Below, piece by piece: positions 31,450 to 41,170 of a stretch of DNA of 64,000 nt (positions within the stretch are counted from its first letter, which is position 1; each line of letters begins with the position of its first letter). The DNA comes from Galeruca laticollis (lineage: Eukaryota; Arthropoda; Insecta; Coleoptera; Chrysomelidae), in assembly GCA_963921935.1 (NCBI GenBank), contig OY998180.1, positions 87,975,139 through 88,039,138 on the forward strand, written 5' to 3'. The notes under the pieces are model-generated. The model saw nothing but the letters and a program-made list of their open reading frames with translations, made no database searches and was not told the DNA's origin. The translations under genes and the position numbers were made by a program.

Positions 31450-34400
31450 CAGAAATTAACATTGTTTCCAATAACGCCTTGCCATATATAGAAATTAAAA
31501 ATCCAAAATTAAAATTACTTATAGATACTGGCAGTACTAGATCTATAATAAAACCGTCAATAATTGAACAATTCTATCCAGAAACGATTTATCAAAGTGA
31601 TATTACTTTATCAACCACTTTAGGAAGTAAAAATATAAGATACCAAGCACTAGTACCAGCATTTAATGAGCTTAAATGTAATAATTATTTTATAGATTTT
31701 ATCCTATATGATTTTCACGATTTTAACGATGGAATCATCGGATTACAAGATTTAATTAATATGAATTTGAATATAGATCTTATTAATAAAAAATTAGTAA
31801 ATCAATACGTAGAGATACCTTTTAAATATAGAAAATTTGACGACGTTCAATTTTCCTTTTCCGTAAACGCAAATGAAAGAACTATTAAGAGACTTTCAGT
31901 TACTATTGATAACGGTGAAATTTTGATAGATGGCCAAATTATAGATAATGTTGAAATCCCCCAAACACTATCAGTAGCAAAAAATGGATTTGCTCCTGTA
32001 GAAGTCCAAAATTACACTGATAAATGTATTTCTATTACTTTAACAAAACCAATAAAAGCCAACCTATTCAACCTAAGTCAATATGAAACGGTTGAGTTCG
32101 AGAGCTTCAATAACAATTTTGAAGAAAATAAAATAATTAATTCAAAAAACGACATTTCCAAATTAATTCGCACTAGTCATATGAATAGCGAAGAAAAACA
32201 AAAGATCATCAATCTGTGCAAGGAATTCTCTGATTTATTTCTCAAACCCGGAGATAGACTAACCTTTACATCTAAAATTAACCATATAATTCGAACTAAA
32301 GACGAAATAGCAGTCCATTCAAAATCCTATCGATACCCTTATGTGCATAGAAACGAAGTAAGACGACAAGTCCAAGAAATGTTGGACAAAGGAATAATTA
32401 GATCATCATGTTCACCATGGAGTTCGCCAATCTGGATCGTAGATAAAAAATTAGACGCTTCTAACACACGAAAATGGAGACTAGTCGTTGATTATAGAAA
32501 ATTAAATGAAAAAACTATTGACGATAGATACCCGTTACCGAATATCTCTGACATTTTAGATAAATTAGGCCGTGCACAATACTTTAGCACTTTAGATTTA
32601 GCGAGCGGCTTTCACCAGATTCAAATGAGTGAATGCTCTATAGAAAAAACTGCGTTTAACGTCGATGACCGTCATTATGAGTTTCTCAGAATGCCGTTTG
32701 GACTAAAAAATGCCCCGTCTACCTTTCAAAGAGTAGTTAATGAAGTCCTAAAAGACTTACAAAATAAAATCTGTATGGTTTATATGGATGATATAATCAT
32801 TTTCAGCACAAGTCTACAAGAACACATACAAAATTTAAAATTAGTCTTTATTAAACTACGCGAAGCACGATTTAAGATACAATTAGATAAATGCGAATTT
32901 CTTCGCAAAGAAGTAGAATATTTAGGTCACGTTGTAACACCTCAAGGTATAAAACCAAACCCGAATAAAATCAACGCAATACAAAATTTTCCTATCCCTA
33001 AAACAACAAAAAATATCAAATTTTTCCTAGGTCTTCTCGGTTATTACCGAAAATTTATAAAAAACTTTGCAAAATTAACAAAACCACTAACGATGTGTTT
33101 GAAGAAAGATATGAAAGTTGAACATACGACTGAATTTCTTAAATGTGTTGACACTTGTAAAAATATTCTAATATCAGAACCAGTCTTAGCATACCCAGAT
33201 TTAGAAAAACCATTTGAACTAACAACAGACGCATCAAACTATGCAATAGGTGCCGTCTTGTCTCAAAATAATCATCCGATTTGTTATGCCTCTAGAACCT
33301 TGAATTCTTCTGAAATTAACTTTTCTACAATTGAGAAAGAATTGCTAGCCATAGTATGGGCATGCAAATACTTCCGACCCTATCTTTTTGGTAAACGTTT
33401 TACAATATTTACTGACCACAAGCCATTACAATGGTTATTTTCCCTCAAAGAACCGAATTCCAGATTAGTACGCTGGCGATTAAGACTTGAAGAATTTAAT
33501 TATGAGATAAAGTATGTAAAAGGAAAAAATAATCAAGTAGCAGATGCTCTTTCGCGAAATGTTCAAAATCTAAACGCATTCGAAACCGAATCCATAGCTG
33601 TAAATTATGATGAGAACGATTTAAATGATATTGACGAAGTTTTGCAAATTAATGTTATTCTTCCGAATTTAGATGATATAGATCTAACAGATGAATTACA
33701 AATTTTTGACAAAAATCAACAAAACAAAAAAATAAATATCATTTCTGACATAACAATACCTAGAGAACAAACCAACCAAACTATAGATACAATTCATACA
33801 GCTTTAGAAAATCCAATACTAAATATTCCCATTTCAGAGAAACCTTTAAATATGTATAAAAATCAAATTTACCTCACGCTAGGAGAAACAATGAATTCTC
33901 AAATTACGCGAGAGAAAATTTTTGAAAATTTTAGATTATACGTAACGATACCAAAATTCAACACGGAACAAAATATAATCAAACTTATTAAAGAGTACAT
34001 TGATCCCAAACAAAACTACGCTTTATATTTCCAAAACGAATCCTTAATGAAAATATTCGTAGTTACTGCACAAAATACATTCAAAAATTCAGCACTTAAA
34101 TTTATTCATTGTCCGAAAGTCTTAAAAGACGTAGAAACCACTGAAGAGCAAAAAGTAAAAATTGAATACAGTCACATTTATAAATCAGGACACAGAGGAA
34201 TCAATGAAGTAAAAAAATCACTTAGTTCGCTATATTATTGGCCAAAAATGAACGACGATATCGAAAAATATATTAATAATTGCGAAACCTGTTTGAAAAA
34301 TAAATACGATAGAAACCCACCAGTAATCAAATTTAATTTAACACCCACATCATCAAAACCTTTTGAACATATACATTTAGATGTATTTTATATAGCAAAC

Positions 34401-35219
34401 AAATCATATCTAACAATTATAGACTCATTTTCACGTTACGGTCAAGCTTATCCATTAGATAGTATAATAGGAATATTGGTAGTCGATAAACTACTTGAAT
34501 TCATTTCACACCACGGTTTACCCAATAGAATCACAACAGATCAAGGCACAGAATTTAAAAATTTCGACCTCCAAGATTTTTGTAAATTACATCATATTCA
34601 TTTACATTTTACAACTGCAAAAAACAGTAATTCTAACTCTCCAGTTGAGAGATTTCATTCGACTCTGATTGAACATTATAGATGCCTACAAGAGAAAAAC
34701 AAAAATATGAAACCCGATCAGTTAATTAAAAACGCAATATTTTGTTATAATAATTCCATCCATTCAGTTACAAAATACACCCCTTTTGAAATTATTAAAG
34801 GTCATATTAACAACTCCGATCCTTTCGATTTAGATGATCATTTAATAATATCGTCATATGTACAAGACCACAAAGAAAATAGCAAAAGATTATATGAGAA
34901 AGTCAAGCAAAATAATGAAAGTACAAAAGAGAAAATAATTCAAAAATTAAATGAAAAACGTGAAGATCCCCCAAGTTTCTCAACCCAAAAAACGTGTTAT
35001 ATTAAAACAAAACAAAGAAATAAAAAATTACCTAAATTCAAAAAAACAAAAGTTCTTGGTCAAAAAGGTGTTATCATTAAAACCAGTAAGGGTACATATT
35101 ATAAAAATTTAACCAGAAAACCAAGATCAGTAACTAAAAAATTATTACAGGAATCAAACGATGAACCTCCTGATATTGACAACGACATGCATCCTGATAC
35201 TTCAGACATACTGTGTTGA
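31416..35219 (+). CDS. pol: Errantivirus Pol: protease, RT, RNase H, integrase
   Basis: About 1267 codons in the -1 frame relative to gag, with no internal stop. The protease active site (LIDTGSTRS) is near residue 36. RT has VVDYRKLNEKT, FSTLDLASGFHQI and catalytic YMDD near 455. RNase H has TTDASNYAIGA near 604 and FTDHKPLQWL. A linker of ~170 residues follows. The integrase zinc region has HRGINEV and CETCLKNK (about 925-960). The DDE core has D near 988 (HLDVFYIANKS), D in TTDQGTEFKN near 1041 and E in ERFHSTLIEH near 1078. A basic C-terminal tail follows. The end overlaps env by 59 nt. It is made as a Gag-Pol fusion by frameshifting, so the first codon shown is the frame entry and no initiator is expected. 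All catalytic residues I can locate are present. Confidence 0.92.
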   Translation: MYTRPIQREQVTEINIVSNNALPYIEIKNPKLKLLIDTGSTRSIIKPSIIEQFYPETIYQSDITLSTTLGSKNIRYQALVPAFNELKCNNYFIDFILYDFHDFNDGIIGLQDLINMNLNIDLINKKLVNQYVEIPFKYRKFDDVQFSFSVNANERTIKRLSVTIDNGEILIDGQIIDNVEIPQTLSVAKNGFAPVEVQNYTDKCISITLTKPIKANLFNLSQYETVEFESFNNNFEENKIINSKNDISKLIRTSHMNSEEKQKIINLCKEFSDLFLKPGDRLTFTSKINHIIRTKDEIAVHSKSYRYPYVHRNEVRRQVQEMLDKGIIRSSCSPWSSPIWIVDKKLDASNTRKWRLVVDYRKLNEKTIDDRYPLPNISDILDKLGRAQYFSTLDLASGFHQIQMSECSIEKTAFNVDDRHYEFLRMPFGLKNAPSTFQRVVNEVLKDLQNKICMVYMDDIIIFSTSLQEHIQNLKLVFIKLREARFKIQLDKCEFLRKEVEYLGHVVTPQGIKPNPNKINAIQNFPIPKTTKNIKFFLGLLGYYRKFIKNFAKLTKPLTMCLKKDMKVEHTTEFLKCVDTCKNILISEPVLAYPDLEKPFELTTDASNYAIGAVLSQNNHPICYASRTLNSSEINFSTIEKELLAIVWACKYFRPYLFGKRFTIFTDHKPLQWLFSLKEPNSRLVRWRLRLEEFNYEIKYVKGKNNQVADALSRNVQNLNAFETESIAVNYDENDLNDIDEVLQINVILPNLDDIDLTDELQIFDKNQQNKKINIISDITIPREQTNQTIDTIHTALENPILNIPISEKPLNMYKNQIYLTLGETMNSQITREKIFENFRLYVTIPKFNTEQNIIKLIKEYIDPKQNYALYFQNESLMKIFVVTAQNTFKNSALKFIHCPKVLKDVETTEEQKVKIEYSHIYKSGHRGINEVKKSLSSLYYWPKMNDDIEKYINNCETCLKNKYDRNPPVIKFNLTPTSSKPFEHIHLDVFYIANKSYLTIIDSFSRYGQAYPLDSIIGILVVDKLLEFISHHGLPNRITTDQGTEFKNFDLQDFCKLHHIHLHFTTAKNSNSNSPVERFHSTLIEHYRCLQEKNKNMKPDQLIKNAIFCYNNSIHSVTKYTPFEIIKGHINNSDPFDLDDHLIISSYVQDHKENSKRLYEKVKQNNESTKEKIIQKLNEKREDPPSFSTQKTCYIKTKQRNKKLPKFKKTKVLGQKGVIIKTSKGTYYKNLTRKPRSVTKKLLQESNDEPPDIDNDMHPDTSDILC

Positions 35220-36843
35220 AGAAGATGTATCGACTACGAGAATTGAAAACCTAATCCTCCCTATCCAATTAGGAAATTCTCGAGTCATATATAATAAGCA
35301 TACATTCTTACATTACATAGATTTAGAAATAATATTTAAACAAGTTAATAATTTAGTCAAACTTTTTTATATTATTAAAGATAGCATTAGACTATTTAAT
35401 AGCAGTAATCCTATATCATACCATAGCTCAGCGCAAAGTATTTTAATAAGAACAGAGTCTCTAATTAATTCCTTAAAAGAAAAATTAAATAATCTATATC
35501 CCCATGTTAGGAGTAAAAGAGGACTTGTAAATGTAGTCGGAAAAATCGACAAATGGCTTTTTGGCACGTTAGATTCCGATGACGAAGAACGATATAATAA
35601 AGCAATCGACACATTACAGAAAAACCAGAAAAATATCATTCAAGAAGTAAATTTACAAATTTCTCTAAATACAAAACTCATTGAACATTATAATAAATCC
35701 ATTAGTATTCTAAATAATAATCAAGAAATATTAAAAAATAACTTAGAGAAAATACAAGCATCATTTTACGATAAAATAGAAACTCTCGAAAGTTACTTAA
35801 GCTTTCAAGGAGTTATTTCACAAATAAATTTAGATTGTCAAACTACAATTACCTTATTAGATAATTTAGAAAACGCCATAGTATTTTCCAAACTAAACTC
35901 TTTACATAATTCTATAATTTCCAGTTCCGACATATTCGAAATGATTAAATATTTACATAATATATACGATTCTAACCAAATTCCCCAATTTAAGAATCTA
36001 CTGACTTATTACCAATTCTTAGGAACCCAAGTATCGATATCAGACTCTAAATTAAATTTTGCAATTCATGTACCTATTCTTAAAGACAAGACTTATGAAT
36101 TTTATCATATTTTCCCCATTATCCAAAACCACAAAATGTATACTCCTTTATTCCCTTATTTGGCACACAAAAACGATGACAACCAATTCGAAAAAGAAGA
36201 ATGTCCTTTCTTAGAAGAAACATACTACTGCAGACAAAATCTAATATCCCAAGACAACTGTACTATACAATTACTCCGAGGAGAAGCTCCGAAATGTTGC
36301 CACATCATGGAAGTAAACGTTCAACGAATAATCATAGAACAAGTTACAGAAAACGAAATTCTAATAATACCAGAAAAGCCTCATCAAATATTTTCCAAAT
36401 GCCGAAGTAACCAATATATTCCAGTGACGACTCCAGTACTGATCAAAATTCCAGATTCATGCGAAATATGGACCAATAATCAAAAATATATTAACAAAAT
36501 TCCGATAAGCAGAGGAAAACCATTTATATTACCTAAAATTGAAACAGAATCATTGATCGCTTCCAGAAACTACCAGATACCGAATATAACAGAAATTGAC
36601 TTTGAAGAACTTAAGGAAATCAGCAGAATTTCAAAACAATTAAAACCGATCGCAGAAATCGAAAACAACCCGTATAAAGCAAACACAATAGGAACAATCA
36701 TAGGAATTACAATCGTATGTGTTTTAATCTGCATTTTAGTTAAATATAGAAAGCAAATATTCAAAATCTTCAAGAAGTCAGAAGAAAATCCCATGGAAGA
36801 AAATGAAATTTCGAAAATCCACTCCGTGTTTCTCGAAACCTAA
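35161..36843 (+). CDS. env: Errantivirus envelope protein, F-type fusion glycoprotein (560 aa)
   Basis: This is a membrane glycoprotein of the errantivirus/baculovirus F family. It would mediate particle entry, if the element does infect cells. It has a hydrophobic signal peptide (about 1-18) and a furin-type cleavage site RSKR at 117-120. The fusion-peptide-like segment and the family's acidic ERY motif follow. Next are helical heptad stretches, a Cys-containing C-terminal ectodomain, a transmembrane helix (about 507-528) and a basic cytoplasmic tail. It overlaps pol by 59 nt in another frame and is presumably translated from a spliced RNA. The frame is complete and ends 10 nt before the 3' LTR. 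The truncated env of the older element at 19129-20073 is a homologue. Confidence 0.9.
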   Translation: MNLLILTTTCILILQTYCVEEDVSTTRIENLILPIQLGNSRVIYNKHTFLHYIDLEIIFKQVNNLVKLFYIIKDSIRLFNSSNPISYHSSAQSILIRTESLINSLKEKLNNLYPHVRSKRGLVNVVGKIDKWLFGTLDSDDEERYNKAIDTLQKNQKNIIQEVNLQISLNTKLIEHYNKSISILNNNQEILKNNLEKIQASFYDKIETLESYLSFQGVISQINLDCQTTITLLDNLENAIVFSKLNSLHNSIISSSDIFEMIKYLHNIYDSNQIPQFKNLLTYYQFLGTQVSISDSKLNFAIHVPILKDKTYEFYHIFPIIQNHKMYTPLFPYLAHKNDDNQFEKEECPFLEETYYCRQNLISQDNCTIQLLRGEAPKCCHIMEVNVQRIIIEQVTENEILIIPEKPHQIFSKCRSNQYIPVTTPVLIKIPDSCEIWTNNQKYINKIPISRGKPFILPKIETESLIASRNYQIPNITEIDFEELKEISRISKQLKPIAEIENNPYKANTIGTIIGITIVCVLICILVKYRKQIFKIFKKSEENPMEENEISKIHSVFLET

Positions 36844-36853
36844 AGACGGGAGG
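36844..36853 (+). promoter_or_regulatory. Polypurine tract
   Basis: AGACGGGAGG directly precedes the 3' LTR (AGTTATG), starting right after the env stop codon. It primes plus-strand cDNA. Confidence 0.8.
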
Positions 36854-37073
36854 AGTTATGTCTACAGCCTTATCTGAAGAACACCTGCAAAAGTGCAACT
36901 TCAACACTTCTATAAAAGTTATATATACTGTCTGTAAATAATTTGAATTACTCTTCAGTTAATTTTCATTTACCATTGTTAAACTCTGATATATGTTTTG
37001 TACAGTTCGAAATAAACTAAAAATTATATTTTGTCTTTTTAAAAAAGAAATTTTCTAATAAGAAAATAAAAGT
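36854..37073 (+). repeat. 3' LTR (220 bp)
   Basis: Matches the 5' LTR apart from the 11-bp duplication and about two base changes near the 3' end (TTATATTTTGTCTTTTTAAA against TTATATATTGTCCTTTTAAA). Confidence 0.92.
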
Positions 37074-37393
37074 TGAAATTTAAAGAGATAGAATTTTAAT
37101 TTTATTGGATTCGGGTGATTAAATACGTTTGAAGCCAGGATGTCGGCTCGGTATTTATGGGCAGATTTTTGAAATACTGTTGTTACTACGAATGGGTCAT
37201 TTTTAATATCACTAGAATAATATTTGAAAGCCAAGTTGGGATTTATAAATGATCGACTTGATCCGGTATCAATTAGAAATTTTAAATTATATTCGGGTAA
37301 AATGATATAGGGTAATTCACTTGATTTGACGTTATTAAAAGGTATTATTTTAGTATTGTTATGGTAAGGTGGATTTTCCGAGGCACTTAACAA
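37074..37393 (-). pseudogene. pol: Protease N-terminal part of the old errantivirus
   Basis: Open frame with the aspartic protease active site (LKFLIDTGSSRSFINP), related to the protease at the start of the plus-strand pol. It is cut by the insertion at 37073, and the rest of the protease continues at 29620 on the minus strand in the same phase. Upstream, a stop and frame changes separate it from gag. Confidence 0.8.
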
Positions 37394-38680
37394 AAATTTT
37401 CGTTTTTGTTAACTGTGTCATTATTATCACTAATATCGTTATTAGGATTTGAATTATCTAAATACAGTTGATCAGCAGTATGATCAGAGTAATCGTAATT
37501 ATTATTTAAATATTCCCAATTTTCGGGTTCATAGTTTTCTAGGGTATCTACATTATAAAGTTCTTCCGAAGTGTAATTCGGACGTTTATTTTGTCTAAAA
37601 TTATTAGTAGATGGCGGCGGTCTTTTATATATTGGTTGATTTTGATTGTGTGTATAGTACTTCGGGTGCTACTAGACATGGGCGTTGGTTTAGGTAGGTT
37701 AGCGTTTGAATTTGGCCTGAAAACATTCATATTTTGGTTGGGCCTTTTGAAAACTTGTGAGGCTCTAGGAAAATTCTGTTGAGTAGGTCATGGATTTATT
37801 GGGATTGGTTGTGAGGGGAAATTGTTCTGTCTTGCAAAAAAATTATTTGGAGTTGTAAGCTGGGACTGGGTGAGTTAAAATTAGTATACTGATTTTGAGT
37901 AGGTGGTTGATAATTAGATCTGAAATCGTTCGTTGGTCGAGAGTTATGTCTGAAAGGTTGTGTTGTTCTATCATTATTTTTTGATGAATTTTGTAAATAA
38001 TGCGCATTTTCCTCTTGTAAAACAAATTGCATTGCTTCGCTTAATGATGTCGGTTTCATACAACGAATTGTAGTTCCAATAGGTTCTTTTAACCCAGAAA
38101 GAAAAGTTTTTAATGCTAAATTTTGATATAATTGTCGTTTTAAAATTTTACCATCTTCTGTTGTTTCGTGTAAATTTACATAACTACAAAGTAAGTTCAG
38201 CATGTGCAAACACCTATTATAAAATAATTGCGGACTTTCATTAGAGTTTTGTCTTAGCATTACGAGATCCCTATTCAGACATACTTCATCTCGTTAATCC
38301 GAGAAGTTTCTCATCAATACGTCTTTTAATTCGTTCCATGTGCTACATGTCTGAATATTAATGACTGTTTTAGCTTCACCTTTTATTTTAGCAATTATAG
38401 AATTCAACAAATAAATGTTTTGAAGATTATTTGGATTTGCCCTATCAATAAAATTATTTATGAGTGATTCGCTAACAGAAATAAATCTATTTAGATCGTT
38501 TGGATTCCCGTCAAAATCGGGGATGCAATTTGAATACTCCCATTTGAAAGATTGTACCGCCATATCTATTTGGTTATTTACTTTACTAATTGAATTTGTC
38601 GGGTTTGAGTCAGTAGTGGTTTCTAACAATAAACTATTAAATGCACGAGTTAGATCATTAACAGTTACTTCAGAATTCAT
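37394..38680 (-). pseudogene. gag: Gag of the old errantivirus, broken
   Basis: Starts at ATG 38680 (MNSEVTVNDLTRAF) and has the capsid-like region of the lineage (VQSFKWEYSNCIPDFDGN, MRNFSD). A TAA at 38294-38296 interrupts it, after which the same frame continues to 37796 (FYNRCLHMLNLLC, SLSEAMQFVLQEE, then Asn/Gln/Pro-rich sequence). After a frameshift, FRPNSNANLPKPTPMSSS near 37680-37730 matches the FRPNQIPENQLPNPVPMS part of the plus-strand Gag. The two elements are therefore clearly related, and this copy is dead. Confidence 0.82.
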
Positions 38681-38963
38681 GAATTGTACTTACAGAACGT
38701 AAAGGATGATTTTAAACATGCCTAATAAGCTATGAGAATTCACAGCTGGATCCTCGCAGATTTTGGGCAATATGGGTCCCAGATCTCGTTGAATGTTTGG
38801 TAGCGGCTCGAACAGGTCCTCGGTAGACGGAAGAGTAGTCCAAAGATATGGTATCTCGCTGAACGAATGTCCTCCACAAACTTCAACAATATAGTTTATT
38901 GTTCGATTTATTTCGGTAAATCGTTAAAACGAAATCGCACATACGATATGTTCGACCCGAAAT
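38681..38963 (-). other. Leader of the old errantivirus
   Basis: 283 bp between gag ATG and primer site, nearly the same length as the leader of the plus-strand relative. AACTTACAG-like words near 38688 could be splice-related. Nothing more can be supported. Confidence 0.5.
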
Positions 38964-38981
38964 ATCCTAATGACTGCGCCA
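38964..38981 (-). promoter_or_regulatory. Primer-binding site of the old errantivirus
   Basis: The minus strand reads TGGCGCAGTCATTAGGAT, close to the plus-strand element's site and to the errantivirus consensus. Confidence 0.8.
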
Positions 38982-39233
38982 AATAAATCACCGGAGATGA
39001 AAAGTCTATTTTTAAAATATTTATTCATTACCTTTACACTTAGAATATTACCGACAATAAATTTTACGTCTATTTTACTTAAAAGTTAACTACTGACTGC
39101 TGAGTAAAATGAATTTATAAAATAAAGTGAACTAAAACGGATCATCAAAATTATACAGTGTCAGCATCTTCATATCATCTTCTATACAAGGGGTGACATA
39201 ATTCATGGCTTCCATAGCAACCACTTAGCAACT
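38982..39233 (-). repeat. 5' LTR of the old errantivirus (~252 bp)
   Basis: In element orientation it runs from AGTTGCTAAGTGG to the primer site. The start AGTTG resembles the AGTTA start of errantivirus LTRs and the length is right. The second LTR is missing, so the outer boundary at 39233 is a judgement. Confidence 0.55.
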
Positions 39234-39894
39234 GTCAATAGACGTAGCCATTTTATTCAAAATGTATTACTTAGATATTTGATGTTGAATTTTATTCTAT
39301 ATATAAATGGTAGATAACATTTATTAGATATAAGATTGCATTTAATACTACGAGTTATTTGGAATTATATGATAATTGGTTCCGTTTCATTCAATCCGCA
39401 TCTTTTAGCTGTCTGAATGTATCTCATATTAGTAGACAATAGTATATTATACACCAAGCGACTAAAGTGGCCCATTTAATCCCGCGGGTGGTGTTTGATT
39501 CCTGAGGGAAGTAATCCACCTAAGGGATTATTGTCACTATAGTTGAGATGTGTATACGCTATTTTTTGCAATTCCGGTAATTCTACATACATTTTTGATA
39601 AAAATAAATACTACTTAGAATGGACTTTTACGAAACTTGGCTGGGCATCGAGGATGGACTTTTATGAAATGGAACTTGGCTGGGCATCGAGGATGTACGT
39701 TTTTATTTGTACTTTAAATCCCCTAATAAGATTATCAATACAAGTAAGTCGTAGGTAAAGTATAGTACGTAACACGTGCTGTAATGCATTTTACGCACTC
39801 ACGGAATTACGCACTCGCCGCTACGCGGCTTCGTGCGTAACTTTTCCGTTCGTGCGTAAAATGCTTCTTACAACACTCGTTACGTAATATACTA
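39234..39894. other. Unclassified sequence with a short tandem duplication and a hairpin
   Basis: No gene. About 39627-39690 contains two copies of CTTGGCTGGGCATCGAGGATG, 42 bp apart. About 39783-39865 folds into an imperfect hairpin built of GCGTAA/TTACGC words. Confidence 0.6.
39783..39865. repeat. Imperfect hairpin (TTTTACGCAC... / ...GTGCGTAAAA)
   Basis: The arms of ~36 bp (GCATTTTACGCACTCACGG and its near complement CCGTTCGTGCGTAAAATGC), with a second inner GCGTAA/TTACGC pair, surround CGCCGCTACGCGGC. This resembles short hairpin elements scattered through insect genomes. Confidence 0.65.
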
Positions 39895-40062
39895 ATACAC
39901 TCCAGATGCGGTATATCTGAATTTATAGGACCAGTTATACTAGCTCTGTTGAGCTGAAAATAAATAGGGTTCATCTGTGAGACATCCTGAACAATATCCA
40001 ATCACAAAATTGGTTGGTTGCATACACTCCGGAGGCTGTATTGTGCTAACAAACCGAAATTC
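39895..40062 (+). repeat. Satellite monomer, left group
   Basis: One ~168-bp unit (CCAGTTATACTAGCTCTGTTGAGCTG ... CACTCCGGAGGCTGTATTGTGCTAAC), related to the units at 40690-41170 and, inverted, at 60755-61470. Confidence 0.75.
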
Positions 40063-40320
40063 CTTCAAGAGCAATACAATTTGACAGCGCTTTGTAAACA
40101 TTCCAATACCTTTCTTGAAAAACTCATCGGAAATATAATTTTGATTCGGAACGCACTTCTCGTTAGATTCAAACCTCTTTCCAGTAGGCATTTTTTTAAA
40201 TTTGCGAACAACTCAAAGTCTCTGGAGGCTAAATCTGGCGAACAGGGAGGGCATGGAAGCAATCGAAGTGTGTGTGTGGAGGAGAATGACATGGAAACAA
40301 ATTCATTTGCCACATATATT
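40063..40320 (-). pseudogene. Mariner transposase, C-terminal fragment
   Basis: Minus-strand frames carry the mariner signature SPDLA-x-DF-x-LF (CSPDLASRDFELFANLKK) near 40200-40245. After a frameshift near 40190 they continue GKRFESNE... FFKKGIGMFTKRC, which matches the C-terminal end of mariner transposases. Only the region around and after the last catalytic Asp remains, embedded between satellite units. It is a dead relic. Confidence 0.8.
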
Positions 40321-40689
40321 CAAGTGTAATCGTGCAATTTTTCCACCGTAGTCAAAGTCTTGTCATAAGGAGGCGTTTTCTTTGGAATTTCTTCGTTGAA
40401 ACGATTCAATTAGCTGTGTTGCCTTTTCCAAGGTAGTCTATAAACAAAATACCGTATGCGTCTCAAAATACGGAACCTTCTAACCAAACGCAAAAGGACA
40501 TGCTGCACTACACGAAATATACAGGGTATCCCAAAATTGCTGGGACACAGAGCTACTACGTGTAATACAGGTCAAAATAAGTTGATTGGACCCAATTTAT
40601 TCACATACCAAATTGCACCGTTTGCCCGTGAGAAGAGTTCAAAGTTTACATAAATACACCGTTTTAAGATTAAAACTAACTTTTCCGCA
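40321..40689. other. Non-coding stretch inside the left satellite region
   Basis: Contains ACAGGGTATCCCAAAATTGCTGGG, a word common in insect repeats. No gene is recognised. Confidence 0.45.
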
Positions 40690-41170
40690 CTTATACACTC
40701 CGGAGAGTGTAATTGTGCTAAGAAACCGTATATCTGAATGTATAGGATCCGTTGTACTGGCTCTGGTGAGCTGAAAATCAATAGGTTTCATCTGTGAGAC
40801 GTACTGAACAATATCCAATCACAAAATTGATTACTTGCATACACTTCGGAGGCTGCATCGTCCTAACCGAAATTTCTCCAAAAAGTACCAAAAATGTTGT
40901 ACTTCAGGTACCGTAGCACCCGTTGTACTGGTTGCGATGATCTGCAAATCAATAGGGTTCATCTGTGAGGATCCCTGATCATTATGCAATTATAAAATTA
41001 GTCACTTTCATTCACTACGGAGGCTAACAAACCGGAATTTCTATAAAAATGTATATTTGAATTTGTAGGACCCGTTGTACTGGCTCTGGTCAGCTGAACA
41101 TCAATAGAGGTAATCTGTCTGATGCCCTGAACAATACCCCGTCATCAAATGGGTGACTTATATGCACTCG
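40690..41170 (+). repeat. Satellite block, ~168-bp monomers, plus orientation
   Basis: Three diverged units. The marker CCGTTGTACTGGCTCTGGTGAGCTG recurs near 40747, 40917 and 41069, and CACT(C/T)CGGAGGCTG recurs before CTAAC. It is followed at 41190-41225 by GACAACGACGACGACATACAC. Confidence 0.8.

Larger units (their letters stand above)
29625..37073 (+). mobile_element. Errantivirus-like LTR retrotransposon with intact gag, pol and env (7449 bp)
   Basis: The order is 5' LTR, primer site, leader, gag, pol in -1 frame, env overlapping the end of pol, purine tract and 3' LTR. It is flanked by a TGAA duplication at 29621-29624 and 37074-37077. The element's first A also matches the target, so 5 bp (TGAAA) is equally possible. 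The host site is the protease of the older minus-strand errantivirus. No stop or frameshift is visible in the three genes. The LTRs differ by one 11-bp duplication and about two substitutions, so the insertion is recent. Confidence 0.93.
19127..39233 (-). mobile_element. Old errantivirus (minus strand), interrupted by two younger elements
   Basis: Read on the minus strand: 5' LTR (38982-39233), primer site, gag fragments, protease, [plus-strand errantivirus 29625-37073], rest of protease, RT-RNase H, integrase N-terminus and core, [CACTA-like transposon 20712-26658], integrase C-terminus and truncated env to 19129. Stops occur in gag and in integrase. No 3' LTR is visible, because the env end abuts an unrelated repeat. 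Excising either insertion with one copy of its target duplication brings the two flanking parts of the frame together in phase, which proves they are one element. Confidence 0.9.

Noticed and set aside
40018..40329. Plus-strand 103-codon ORF
   Set aside because: Lies opposite the mariner remnant, whose minus-strand motifs are clear.
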